Positions 1 through 8,549 of a stretch of 33,048 bases of DNA are shown here, piece after piece. The stretch spans positions 1 to 33,048 of the forward strand of contig CALCIB010000003.1 of assembly GCA_937907525.1 (NCBI GenBank), read 5' to 3'. Numbering within the stretch: the first letter of the stretch is position 1; each line of letters begins with the position of its first letter. A program made the translations under genes and the position numbers. The notes beneath the pieces were generated by a model. That model was given only the letters and a program-made list of their open reading frames with translations, did no database searches and was not told the origin of the DNA. The stretch is from an uncultured Planctomycetales bacterium. Its GTDB lineage: Bacteria > Planctomycetota > Planctomycetia > Isosphaerales > Isosphaeraceae.

Positions 1-65
1 TCCGTGACTCTGTGGTTCCCCATCTTCCGCCCATGGATTCGACAAGTTGTTTCGGTAGCGTTCCA

Positions 66-211
66 AGGGCCGGATGAGGGGGGGGCGAGCCAAAACGCCA
101 TCGACGTCCAGGGCCTCCCGGACGGGCTTCCGCGAATTCCAACGGTCGCCTCGCGCGTCGTCCCCCTCATCTGACCGCTCCGCGGTCTGTCTTCCCCCGC
201 AAGGGGGGAAG
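66..211 (+). repeat. Dispersed hairpin element, family A, copy 1 (left hairpin missing)
   Basis: This is an intergenic element containing the box GGATGAGGGGG, about 75 nt of interior, the reverse box CCCCCTCATCTG, a short GACCGC/GCGGTC hairpin and a CTTCCCCC/GGGGGAAG hairpin. It is nearly the same as 32841-32985: by eye about nine substitutions, all transitions, and one indel in a G run. The first C-rich hairpin seen in complete copies is absent here. In its place, at 43-64, stands a 22-nt box that also occurs at 15475-15496 and, inverted, at 15253-15274. No gene is visible in 1-283 outside this element. Confidence 0.8.
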
Positions 212-283
212 GCCGTTATGTCCACCACCCCCAAAATCCGTGACGGTCAGCGTTTTTCATCCCGCGACCGGGAGGTCCTCGCC

Positions 284-985
284 ATGTCCACCCGCCTCCG
301 CTGGCTCGGCCACGCGGCGCTCTTGTTCGAGAATGACGGCAAGCGCGTCCTGGTCGACCCGTTTTTGACCGGCAACCCCAAGGCCGCCATCCAGGCCGGG
401 GACGCCGCCGCCGACCTGATCCTGATCTCCCACGGCCACGGCGACCACGTGGGCGACTCGGTCGACATCGCCAAGCGCACCGGCGCGACGGTCGCCAGCA
501 ACTACGAGATCGCCGGCTGGCTCCAGCAGCCGGAGCGCGGACTCACGAAGGTGGAGGGGCTCCAGCACGGCGGCTCGTTCACCTTCGCCGACTGGGTCCG
601 CGTCAAGCTGACCCTCGCCTTCCACGGCTCCGCCCTTCCCGACGGCTCCAACGGCGGCAACCCCTGCGGCTTCCTGCTGACCTTCCCCGACGGGACCAGG
701 GTCTACGACGCCGCCGACACCGCCCTCTTCGGCGACATGGCCTTGATCGGCGAGGAGGGCCTCGACCTGGCGCTCCTGCCCATCGGCGACTACTTCACCA
801 TGGGCGTCGACGACTCCATCCGCGCCATCAAGCTACTCAAACCCAAATACGTCGTTCCAATCCACTACGACACCTTCCCCCCCATCGCCCAGGACGCCGG
901 GGCGTGGGCGGAGCGCGTCGAGAAGGAGACGAGCGCGAAGCCCGTCGTCCTGAACCCGGGCGACTGGTTCGACATCCCCGGATGA
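284..985 (+). CDS. UPF0173-type metal-dependent hydrolase (metallo-beta-lactamase fold)
   Basis: The 233-residue protein is a compact metallo-beta-lactamase-fold hydrolase of the UPF0173 type. It opens with a strand ending in the GHAALLFE segment. The metal-binding motif HGHGDH lies at residues 50-55, with further candidate ligands H114 (FHGS), D145 (AADTALFGD) and H194 (VPIHYD). The length fits the family. ATG 284 was chosen because GGAGGT lies 7 nt upstream and the fold begins there; the frame is open further upstream but only through repeat sequence. There is no signal peptide, so it is cytoplasmic. The physiological substrate of this family is not established; sequence alone supports a hydrolase and nothing narrower. 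Confidence 0.88.
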   Translation: MSTRLRWLGHAALLFENDGKRVLVDPFLTGNPKAAIQAGDAAADLILISHGHGDHVGDSVDIAKRTGATVASNYEIAGWLQQPERGLTKVEGLQHGGSFTFADWVRVKLTLAFHGSALPDGSNGGNPCGFLLTFPDGTRVYDAADTALFGDMALIGEEGLDLALLPIGDYFTMGVDDSIRAIKLLKPKYVVPIHYDTFPPIAQDAGAWAERVEKETSAKPVVLNPGDWFDIPG

Positions 986-1084
986 CTCTCGATTCCGACG
1001 AACTCCACGCCCGACGGTTGCGGCGGGCCGACGCGCCGGGCATGATCGAGCGTGGCGCGGCGCCGCGCCGGGGAGCGTGGAACG

Positions 1085-2422
1085 ATGACGACGATCGAGA
1101 AGTCGACGCGAGCGCGGACGTGGATCATCCGAGGGTTGGTCGCGGGGGGCCTGGTCATGGCGACGGCGGCGGACGTCGGGGCTCAGGCGCCGACGAACTA
1201 TGACGAGGCGAAGGTCAAGCCCTACACGCTTCCCGACCCGCTGCGGACCGTCGAGGGCCGCGAGGTGACCTCGGCGGAGTTGTGGGCCAAGCACCGCCGG
1301 CCCGAACTGCTGCGGCTCTTCGAGACTCAGGTCTACGGCAAGACCCCGACGCCCGAAAAGCCCGTCCCCGTCGCCTTCGAGGTCGTCGCGGACGACGCGA
1401 ACGCCCTGGGAGGCGCGGCCGTCCGTCGCGAGGTCGTCGTCAGGTTCGGCGAGGGGCCCGAGGCGCCCCGCATGGACCTGTTGATCTTCCTGCCGAAATC
1501 CGCCTCCGGGGAGAAGCCCGCCGCGGCGTTCCTGGGACTGAACTTCGACGGCAACCACGCCGTCTCCCACGACCCGGACGTCCGAATCCCGTCCTGCTGG
1601 ATGCGCGAGGGCAAGGACAAGGCCGTGGCGGACCATCGCGCCACCGAGGCCGGCCGCGGAACCACCGCCGGACGCTGGAGCGTCGAGAAGGTCGTCGGCC
1701 GCGGCTACGCCCTGGCCACCGCCTGCTACAACGATATCGACCCGGACTTCGACGACGGCTTCCAAAACGGCGTCCATCCCCTGTTTTACCATTCCGGCCA
1801 GACCCGGCCAGACCCCGACCAGTGGGGCTCCATCGGCGCCTGGGCCTGGGGGTTGAGCCGGGCGCTGGACTACCTGGAGACCGTGCCGGAGATCGACGCG
1901 AAGCGCGTCGCCGTGATCGGTCATTCGCGGCTGGGCAAGACGGCGCTTTGGGCCGGCGCGCGCGACCAGCGGTTCGCGATGGTGATCTCCAACAACTCCG
2001 GCGAGGGGGGCGCGGCGCTGGCTCGGCGCGACTTCGGCGAGACCGTCGCCAACCTCAACAAGAACTTCCCGCACTGGTTCTGCGGCAACTACAAGCAGTA
2101 TTCCGGCGCCGCGGACAAGCTCCCCGTCGACCAGCACGAGTTGATCGCGCTGATCGCGCCGCGCCCCGTTTTGATCAGCAGCGCCGAGGACGACAAGTGG
2201 GCCGACCCCCGGGGCGAGTTCCTTTCCGCCAAGGCCGCCTCGCCTGTCTATCGGCTGTTGGGGACCGACGGCCTGCTGATCGAGGAGTGGCCGGCCGCGG
2301 CCGACGACTCGCTGAGCAAGGGGACCGTGGGCTACCGCCACCGCCCCGGCAAGCACGACGTGACGCCGTCGGACTGGGAGGCGTTCCTGGACTTCGCCGA
2401 CCTCCACCTGAAGCCGCGGTGA
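1085..2422 (+). CDS. Secreted CE15-like esterase (glucuronoyl esterase family)
   Basis: The 445-residue alpha/beta-hydrolase has an N-terminal signal peptide (hydrophobic stretch about residues 13-29, likely cleavage after VGAQA at 35). The nucleophile elbow GHSRLGK places the catalytic serine at 281. This matches the G-x-S-R-x-G-K signature of carbohydrate esterase family 15, which in characterised members cleaves 4-O-methyl-glucuronate esters between lignin and xylan. A Glu in NNSGEGG (E307) and His424 in PGKHDVTP are the likely remaining triad members. ATG 1085 is preferred over the in-frame ATG at 1052 because the signal peptide starts here. The protein is exported, consistent with the secreted sulfatases and the PSD1 protein nearby. 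An acetyl-xylan-type esterase activity cannot be excluded. Confidence 0.82.
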   Translation: MTTIEKSTRARTWIIRGLVAGGLVMATAADVGAQAPTNYDEAKVKPYTLPDPLRTVEGREVTSAELWAKHRRPELLRLFETQVYGKTPTPEKPVPVAFEVVADDANALGGAAVRREVVVRFGEGPEAPRMDLLIFLPKSASGEKPAAAFLGLNFDGNHAVSHDPDVRIPSCWMREGKDKAVADHRATEAGRGTTAGRWSVEKVVGRGYALATACYNDIDPDFDDGFQNGVHPLFYHSGQTRPDPDQWGSIGAWAWGLSRALDYLETVPEIDAKRVAVIGHSRLGKTALWAGARDQRFAMVISNNSGEGGAALARRDFGETVANLNKNFPHWFCGNYKQYSGAADKLPVDQHELIALIAPRPVLISSAEDDKWADPRGEFLSAKAASPVYRLLGTDGLLIEEWPAAADDSLSKGTVGYRHRPGKHDVTPSDWEAFLDFADLHLKPR

Positions 2423-2638
2423 GTCGTCGGCACCACCCGAAGTCCGTTTTCGAGAGTCCCTCCGCGGGTCGCGCGAGTCGAAATAGTACTGGCGAGGGCG
2501 CGGCGGAGCGGATATAGTCGACGTGGATCGGTTCGCCACCCCGCCCCTGGGCCCTCCCCACCCCCGAGCTTGCTCCCGATCGATTTGGGAAGGCCCCCGG
2601 CCGAGCCCGTCGAGAACGCCATGAGGGAGATTTCCGCG

Positions 2639-5600
2639 ATGAGGCGATCGAAGGAGACATACGTCGCCACGGGCATGCACGCCCTTCTGGCGTTCGCGTT
2701 GGCGTTGGCGACGGCCCCGGCCGTCGCGGGGGACGATCCCCCCGTGCAATTCAACCGGGACGTCCGGCCGATCCTCACCGAGACCTGCTTCGCCTGCCAC
2801 GGCCCCGACGCCGCGGCCCGCAAGGCCGACCTGCGCCTGGACGTCCGCGACGAGGCCGTCGAGATGGGCGCCATCGAGCCGGGAGAGCCCGACGAAAGCA
2901 CCCTCGTGGAACGAATCTTCTCGGACGAAAAGACCGAGATGATGCCCCCGCCCAAGTCGCGCAAGCACCTCACCGCGGAACAAAAGGATACGCTCAAGCG
3001 CTGGATCGCCCAGGGGGCCGAGTACCAGGCCCACTGGTCGCTGATCGCGCCGGAGCGTCCCGAGTCGCCGACGGTCTCCGACGCCTCGTGGGTCCGCAAC
3101 CCGATCGACGCCTTCGTCATGGCGAGGCTGGACAAGGAGGGCTTGAAGCCCGCCCCCGAGGCCGATCGCCGGACCCTGGCCCGCCGGCTGAGCCTGGACC
3201 TGGTCGGGCTGCCGCCCGCGCCGGCGGAGGTCGAGGCGTTCGTCGCCGACGAATCCCCCGACGCTTATGAGAAATACGTCGACGCGCTTTTGCGGTCGCC
3301 GTCGTGGGGCGAGCACCGCGGCCGCTACTGGCTGGACGTCGCCCGCTACGCCGACACCCACGGCTACCACTTCGACAACTACCGCGAGATGTGGTCGTAC
3401 CGCGACTGGGTCATCGACGCCTTCAACGCGAACATGCCGTTCGACCGGTTCACCGTCGAGCAGCTCGCCGGCGACCTGTTGCCGAACCCGTCGCTGTCGC
3501 AGTTGGTGGCCTCCGGGTTCAACCGCTGCGCGATGTCGACCAACGAGGGGGGGACGATCGCCGAGGAGAACCTGGTCGGCTACACCCGCGACCGCACCGA
3601 GACCGTCGGGGCCGTCTACCTGGGGTTGACCGTCGGCTGCGCGGTCTGCCACGACCACAAGTTCGACCCCTTGCCCCAGCGCGAGCTTTACGAGCTGTCG
3701 GCGTTCTTCAACAACACGACCCAGCCGGCCTACGACGGCAACGTCAAGGACTCCAAGCCGGTCGTCCCGGTCCCCCGGGCCGAGGACGCCGAGCGTTGGG
3801 AGGCGCTGCCGGGCCTGATCGCCGGGGCCCAGGCCGCGGTCGACGCCCGCGCCAAGGAGGCCCGCGGTTCGTTCGACGCCTGGCTGGCCGCCCAGACGCC
3901 GGAAGCGCTCGCCGCCGCGGCGCCGGACGACGACCTGGTGCTGAACGTCGGCCTTCCCCAAGGGCGACCCGCCGCGGGCGCGCCGCGGGTCGAGCATCAG
4001 TCGCCCGCGATCGGCGACTTCGAGAAGGACCAGGCGTTCTCGTACGCCGCCTGGATCAAGATCCCCGCCAAGGGGGCCGAGGGCGCCGTGCTGGCCCGGA
4101 TGGACGACGCCCACGGCTATCGCGGCTGGGACCTGTGGCTCACCGGCCGCAAGGTCGGCACGCACATCGTCGGCGAATGGCCCAAGGACGCCCTCCGCGT
4201 CCTGACGACCGAGGACGTGCCGACCGACGTCTGGACCCACGTCCTGATCACCTACGACGGCAAGGGGAAGGCCGGCGGGGTCAAGATCCACGTCGACGGC
4301 AAGCCTCGCGCCACGACCGTCACCAACGACAGCCTCGCCAGCTCGATCCGGACCGACGTCCCGCTGAAGGTCGGAAGCCGGCAGGTCGGATCGAAGTCGG
4401 AGGGGGTGGGGATCGCCGAGGTCCGGGTGTACGCCCGCGAGCTTTCCGACGCCGACGCCGCCGACCTGGCGGGGCTGGGCCGCGTCGCCGACCTGCTCGC
4501 CAAGCCGGTCGACGGCCGCTCCCCCGCGGAGGTCGACGCGGCCTTCGCCTGGTGGCTGGCCGGCCGCGACCCGGTCGCCCGCGACCTGTCCGCCAGGCTC
4601 GCCGCCCTTAAGAAGGAGCGCGAGGACATTCTGACCCGCGGCACCGTCGCCTACGTCATGCACGAGAAGTCCGAGGAAGCCTCGGCGTTCCTCCTCTTCC
4701 GCGGCGAGTACGACCAGCGCCGCGACCCCCTGAAGGCCGCCACCCCCAAGGCCCTGCCGCCGATGCCCGACGACCTCCCCCGCGACCGCCTGGGGTTCGC
4801 CAAGTGGCTCTTGCGGCCGGAACACCCGCTGACCTCGCGCGTGACCGTCAACCGCTTCTGGCAGCAACTCTTCGGCGAGGGCCTGGTCCGCACCGCCGGC
4901 GACTTCGGCGTCAGCGGCGAGGCCCCCAGCCACCCCGAGTTGCTCGACTGGCTGGCGGTGGAGTTCCGCGAGTCGGGCTGGGACGTCAAGCGGTTCTACA
5001 AGCTGATGGTCACGTCGTCCACCTACCGCCAGTCGGCCGCGACGACCCCCGAGAAGCTGGAGAAGGACCCCTCCAACCGCCTCCTGGCGCGCGGGCCCCG
5101 GTTCCGAATGGACGCCGAGATGGTCCGCGACTACGCCCTGGCCGCCTCCGGACTCCTGGTCGACAAGCTGGGCGGCCCCAGCGTCCGGCCGTACCAGCCC
5201 GACGGCGTCTGGGAGGCCGTCGCCATGCCGGAGAGCAACACCAAGAGCTACGTCCGCGACACCGGCGAGGGACTGTACCGCCGCAGCCTCTACACCTTCT
5301 GGAAGCGGGCGGCGCCGCCGGCGTCGATGGAGACCTTCAACGCCCCCAGCCGCGAGGTCTGCACCGTCCGCCGCGAACGCACCGACACCCCGCTGCAAGC
5401 CCTGGTGACCCTCAACGACCCCCAGTTCGTCGAGGCCGCCCGGGTGCTCGCCCAGCGCGTCCTGGTCGAGGCCCCGAGCTTCGAGGCCCGCGCCGACGCC
5501 CTGGCCCGCCGCGTCCTGTCGCGACCGTTCCGCGCCGAGGAGACGGCGATCGTCCGCCAGTCGCGCGACCGGCTGGCCGCGTACTACGCCGACCACGCCG

Positions 5601-5728
5601 ACGACGCCGAACGGCTTTTGACCGTCGGCGACGCCCCCCGCGCGCCGGGCGTCCCCGCCGCCGAGGCCGCGGCCTGGACGATGGTCGCCAGCCAGGTCCT
5701 CAACCTGGACGAAGCGTTGAACAAGTGA
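2639..5728 (+). CDS. Planctomycete cytochrome-type protein PSCyt1-PSCyt2-LamG-PSD1 (DUF1549/DUF1553)
   Basis: This is a 1029-residue exported multidomain protein typical of Planctomycetota. After a signal peptide (residues 1-29, ending PAVAG) comes a PSCyt1 domain with the haem-type motif CFACH (C50, C53, H54). Then a PSCyt2/DUF1549 domain carries a second motif CAVCH (C334, C337, H338) followed by DHKFDP. A LamG/concanavalin-like insertion lies at about 465-610 (FSYAAWIKIP, then VWTHVLITYDG). The PSD1/DUF1553 domain covers about 710-1000 (VTVNRFWQQLFGEGLV). ATG 2639 has AGGGAGA upstream and begins the signal peptide; ATG 2621 and TTG 2570 are in frame but less likely. The downstream DUF1501 gene is the usual partner. 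These pairs are thought to act in extracellular breakdown of complex sugars, but the reaction is unknown. Confidence 0.93.
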   Translation: MRRSKETYVATGMHALLAFALALATAPAVAGDDPPVQFNRDVRPILTETCFACHGPDAAARKADLRLDVRDEAVEMGAIEPGEPDESTLVERIFSDEKTEMMPPPKSRKHLTAEQKDTLKRWIAQGAEYQAHWSLIAPERPESPTVSDASWVRNPIDAFVMARLDKEGLKPAPEADRRTLARRLSLDLVGLPPAPAEVEAFVADESPDAYEKYVDALLRSPSWGEHRGRYWLDVARYADTHGYHFDNYREMWSYRDWVIDAFNANMPFDRFTVEQLAGDLLPNPSLSQLVASGFNRCAMSTNEGGTIAEENLVGYTRDRTETVGAVYLGLTVGCAVCHDHKFDPLPQRELYELSAFFNNTTQPAYDGNVKDSKPVVPVPRAEDAERWEALPGLIAGAQAAVDARAKEARGSFDAWLAAQTPEALAAAAPDDDLVLNVGLPQGRPAAGAPRVEHQSPAIGDFEKDQAFSYAAWIKIPAKGAEGAVLARMDDAHGYRGWDLWLTGRKVGTHIVGEWPKDALRVLTTEDVPTDVWTHVLITYDGKGKAGGVKIHVDGKPRATTVTNDSLASSIRTDVPLKVGSRQVGSKSEGVGIAEVRVYARELSDADAADLAGLGRVADLLAKPVDGRSPAEVDAAFAWWLAGRDPVARDLSARLAALKKEREDILTRGTVAYVMHEKSEEASAFLLFRGEYDQRRDPLKAATPKALPPMPDDLPRDRLGFAKWLLRPEHPLTSRVTVNRFWQQLFGEGLVRTAGDFGVSGEAPSHPELLDWLAVEFRESGWDVKRFYKLMVTSSTYRQSAATTPEKLEKDPSNRLLARGPRFRMDAEMVRDYALAASGLLVDKLGGPSVRPYQPDGVWEAVAMPESNTKSYVRDTGEGLYRRSLYTFWKRAAPPASMETFNAPSREVCTVRRERTDTPLQALVTLNDPQFVEAARVLAQRVLVEAPSFEARADALARRVLSRPFRAEETAIVRQSRDRLAAYYADHADDAERLLTVGDAPRAPGVPAAEAAAWTMVASQVLNLDEALNK

Positions 5729-5758
5729 TTGCCAAGGAGACGCACCCCCTGAAATCCC

Positions 5759-5873
5759 CCCTTCTCCCCTTGTGGGAGAAGGTGCCCCGAAGGGGCGGAT
5801 GAGGGGGGCGCGACCGAAAGCCCATGCCCCCTCATCCGGCCTTCGGCTACCTTCTCCCACCAGGGGAGAAGGG
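5759..5873 (+). repeat. Dispersed hairpin element, family B, copy 1
   Basis: This element lies between the PSD1 and DUF1501 genes. Its order is a CCTTCTCCC/GGGAGAAGG hairpin, a GCCCC-GAA-GGGGC hairpin, the box GGATGAGGGG, a short interior, the reverse box CCCCTCATCC, a GGCC-TTC-GGC(C/T) hairpin and a CCTTCTCCC...GGAGAAGGG hairpin. The first 48 nt are identical to those of the copy at 7486. The element occupies most of the 210-bp gap between two genes expected to be co-expressed. Confidence 0.85.
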
Positions 5874-5938
5874 AGTTCGTCGTCGGTCGTCTGAAGGGTT
5901 CCCACGATCGAGCCGCCGCCGTCCAGGGAGAATCGACC

Positions 5939-7420
5939 ATGGACCCGATCCGCGAACACGAGCTCTTCGAGACGCGCCGAGCCCTGTTCCGCCGCGGCGG
6001 CAGCGTCGCGGCCGCTTCCGGACTGATGTCGCTCCTGGCCCGCGACGGTCTCTTCTCCACGCCGGCCCTGGCCGGCTCGCCGACGGGGGGGGACGATCGC
6101 CAGCCACCGGTGCCGCTTCACTTCGCCCCCAAGGCGAAGCGCGTGGTCTTCCTCCACATGGTCGGCGGCCCCTCGCAGATGGACCTGTTCGACTACAAGC
6201 CGGTCATGAACGACTGGTACGACAAGGACCTTCCCGAGTCGATCCGCAGCGGCCAGCGCCTCACCACGATGACCAGCGGCCAGGCGCGGTTCCCGATCGC
6301 GCCCTCCAAGTACAAGTTCGCCCAGTACGGCCAGAACGGGATGTGGGTCAGCGAGATGCTGCCGCACACCGCCAAGATGGTCGACGATCTCTGCTTCGTT
6401 CGAAGCATGCAGACCGAGGACATCAACCACGAACCGGCCATGTCGCGGATGCAGACCGGCAACCAGCTTCCCGGCAAGCCCTGCATCGGCTCGTGGATCA
6501 GCTACGGCCTGGGCTCGATGAACGACGACCTGCCCACCTTCGTCGTGATGGTCGCCCGGCCGACCAACCGGGAGCAGATCCAGGCGATCTCGGCGCGGCT
6601 CTGGTCGTCGGGCTTCCTCCCCGGCGAGCACGCCGGGGTCTCGCTCCGAAGCGCGGGCGACCCGATCCTCTACATCCAGAACCCGCAAGGCGTCCCCGTC
6701 GGCGTGCGTCGCGAGATGCTCGACGGCCTCAACGCCCTCAACGAGTTGAACCTCCGCCAGATGGGCGACCCGGAGACCCACACCCGGATCGGCCAGTACG
6801 AGTTGGCCTTCCGCATGCAGGCGAGCGTCCCGGAGTTGACCAACACCGCCGGCGAGCCCGAGTCGACGTACCAACTTTACGGCGAGGAGGCCCGCAAGCC
6901 GGGGACCTTCGCCGCCTCGCTGCTGTTGACCCGCCGGATGCTGGAGCGCGGGGTCCGGTTCGTGCAGATCTACCACAACAACTGGGACCATCACGGCAAC
7001 CTCCCCGGCCGGATGGCCTACCAGTGCAAGGACGTCGACCAGCCCTGTTACGGCTTCATCCAGGACCTGAAGCGGACGGGGATGCTCGACGACACCCTGG
7101 TCATCTGGGGCGGCGAGTTCGGCCGCACGATCTACAGCCAGGGGGGGCTTTCGCACGACAACTACGGTCGCGACCACCACCCGCGTTGCTTCACCATGTG
7201 GATGGCCGGCGGCGGCAGCAAGGCGGGCCTGATCCACGGCGAGACCGACGAGTTCAGCTATAACGTCGTGAAGGATCCGGTCCAGATTCGGGACTTCCAC
7301 GCCACCCTCCTGCGGCTTCTGGGCTACGATCACGAGCGGTTCACCTACCGTTACCAGGGCCTCGACCAAAAACTGACCAGCGTCGACCCCGCCCACGTCG
7401 TCAAGGAACTGATGGCCTGA
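5939..7420 (+). CDS. DUF1501 family protein (partner of the PSD1 protein)
   Basis: This 493-residue member of DUF1501 is a branch of the alkaline phosphatase/sulfatase superfamily common in planctomycetes. The N-terminus has the twin-arginine-like segment FETRRALFRRGG before a hydrophobic stretch, suggesting export. Family motifs seen are HMVGGPSQMDLFDYKP near residue 65, IYHNNWDHHG near 345, WGGEFGRT near 395 and GRDHHPRCFTMW near 415. ATG 5939 follows AGGGAG at 6-8 nt spacing. It lies 210 bp after the PSD1 gene in the same direction, the usual gene order. Its enzymatic activity is not established. Near-identical hairpin elements lie on both sides of the gene in the same orientation. Confidence 0.93.
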   Translation: MDPIREHELFETRRALFRRGGSVAAASGLMSLLARDGLFSTPALAGSPTGGDDRQPPVPLHFAPKAKRVVFLHMVGGPSQMDLFDYKPVMNDWYDKDLPESIRSGQRLTTMTSGQARFPIAPSKYKFAQYGQNGMWVSEMLPHTAKMVDDLCFVRSMQTEDINHEPAMSRMQTGNQLPGKPCIGSWISYGLGSMNDDLPTFVVMVARPTNREQIQAISARLWSSGFLPGEHAGVSLRSAGDPILYIQNPQGVPVGVRREMLDGLNALNELNLRQMGDPETHTRIGQYELAFRMQASVPELTNTAGEPESTYQLYGEEARKPGTFAASLLLTRRMLERGVRFVQIYHNNWDHHGNLPGRMAYQCKDVDQPCYGFIQDLKRTGMLDDTLVIWGGEFGRTIYSQGGLSHDNYGRDHHPRCFTMWMAGGGSKAGLIHGETDEFSYNVVKDPVQIRDFHATLLRLLGYDHERFTYRYQGLDQKLTSVDPAHVVKELMA

Positions 7421-7485
7421 CCCGCCGGGGCCTTCAGGCACGGGGATGCTCCCACGAAGACCCACCGCGAGCGATCATCCGGAAT

Positions 7486-7609
7486 CCCTTCTCCCCTTGT
7501 GGGAGAAGGTGCCCCGAAGGGGCGGATGAGGGGTGGGCGCGACCGGAAGCTTCTGGAAACGCCCCCCTCATCCGGCCTTCGGCCACCTTCTCCCACCAGG
7601 GGAAAAGGG
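7486..7609 (+). repeat. Dispersed hairpin element, family B, copy 2
   Basis: This has the same architecture and orientation as the element at 5759: two hairpins, GGATGAGGGG, interior, CCCCTCATCC, two hairpins. The left 48 nt match that copy exactly; the interior is about 10 nt longer and diverged. It sits about 65 bp downstream of the DUF1501 stop codon, where it could also act in transcription termination or mRNA 3'-end stability. Confidence 0.85.
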
Positions 7610-7671
7610 ATGATCTTCGTCACTCTTCCCATGGGCTTTCGACAAAGCGAGATGGGGGAGGGGGGGTTACG

Positions 7672-8379
7672 ATGGCGGTGATCGCGTCGATTCAAGTGGG
7701 ACGGCCCCGAGAGCGCGGGACCGAGGGGGCGGCCGATCCGATGGATCGACCATGGTTCAGCGCCTTCGTCAAGGATCCGGTGACCGGCCCGATCGCGCTG
7801 GGGACGATCAACCTGGAGGGCGACGATCAGGCCGACCGCGTGAATCACGGCGGGGTCGACAAGGCGGTCCTGCTCTACTCGTCGTCCCACTACCCGCTTT
7901 GGCGCGCGGAGTTGGGTCTGCCGGAGATCCCCCACGGCGGCTGGGGCGAGAACTTCACCATCGACGGCCAGGCCGAGCCCGACGTTTGCATCGGCGACGT
8001 GTACCGCATGGGCGACGCCGTCGTCCAGGTCTCCCAGCCGCGACAGCCGTGCTGGAAGCTGGCCCGCCGCTGGCGGATCAAGACGTTGGTCGTGACCACC
8101 CAGAACAACGGCCGCACCGGCTGGTACTGCCGCGTCCTGAAGACCGGGACCGTCGCCCCCGGCGACGCCCTCGAACCGATCGAGCGACCCAACCCCGATT
8201 GGACCATCTCCAGGGCCAACCGAATCATGCACATCGACAAGCGCGACCTGGACGCCGCCGCCGCGCTCGCCGCGGTTCCGGAACTCTCCGCCAACTGGAA
8301 GGCCACCCTCGGCAAGCGCGCGGCCAAGCAGGAGGAAGTCGACCCGAGGCGGCGGCTGGAAGGCCCCGACGCGCGTTGA
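7672..8379 (+). CDS. MOSC domain protein (YiiM-like)
   Basis: The 235-residue cytoplasmic protein has a MOSC (molybdenum cofactor sulfurase C-terminal) domain at about residues 30-165 and a short helical C-terminal part as in YiiM-like proteins. Typical segments are DRVNHGGVDKAVLLY near 60, GWGENFTIDG near 92 and the conserved cysteine in QPRQPCWKLARR (C127), the residue expected to handle sulfur or the molybdenum cofactor. Characterised YiiM-like proteins reduce N-hydroxylated compounds or are involved in molybdenum-cofactor-dependent chemistry. ATG 7672 follows a G-rich Shine-Dalgarno run. The gene stands alone, with a hairpin element on its 5' side and 170 bp without features on its 3' side. 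Confidence 0.9.
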   Translation: MAVIASIQVGRPRERGTEGAADPMDRPWFSAFVKDPVTGPIALGTINLEGDDQADRVNHGGVDKAVLLYSSSHYPLWRAELGLPEIPHGGWGENFTIDGQAEPDVCIGDVYRMGDAVVQVSQPRQPCWKLARRWRIKTLVVTTQNNGRTGWYCRVLKTGTVAPGDALEPIERPNPDWTISRANRIMHIDKRDLDAAAALAAVPELSANWKATLGKRAAKQEEVDPRRRLEGPDAR

Positions 8380-8549
8380 TCCCGCGCCGGCGTTGATTCC
8401 GACGCCCCCGACCGCGCGGCCGTTGCGACCCGCCGCCCGATCGGTTAGGGTGGGAGCGTGACGGCTATGGGGGTCCTTCCTTCGACATTCCTTTCGATGT
8501 TTAGGGCCCTCGCTTTCCGTCACTCCCTCCCTCTCGCCTTGGAACGCGC

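Noticed and set aside
74..283. Upstream extension of the UPF0173-type hydrolase
   Set aside because: The extra residues translate the hairpin repeat. ATG 284 has GGAGGT at ideal spacing and matches the family start.
5584..6107. Short minus-strand open frames across the hairpin element between PSD1 and DUF1501
   Set aside because: They read repeat sequence and gene ends antisense, and show no ribosome-binding site or domain.
833..7465. A minus-strand open frame of about 2200 codons opposite the CE15, PSD1 and DUF1501 genes
   Set aside because: It is the antisense shadow of very GC-rich genes. Its composition (Val/Gly/Arg/Asp runs) has no domain, and it lies over three well-supported genes on the other strand.
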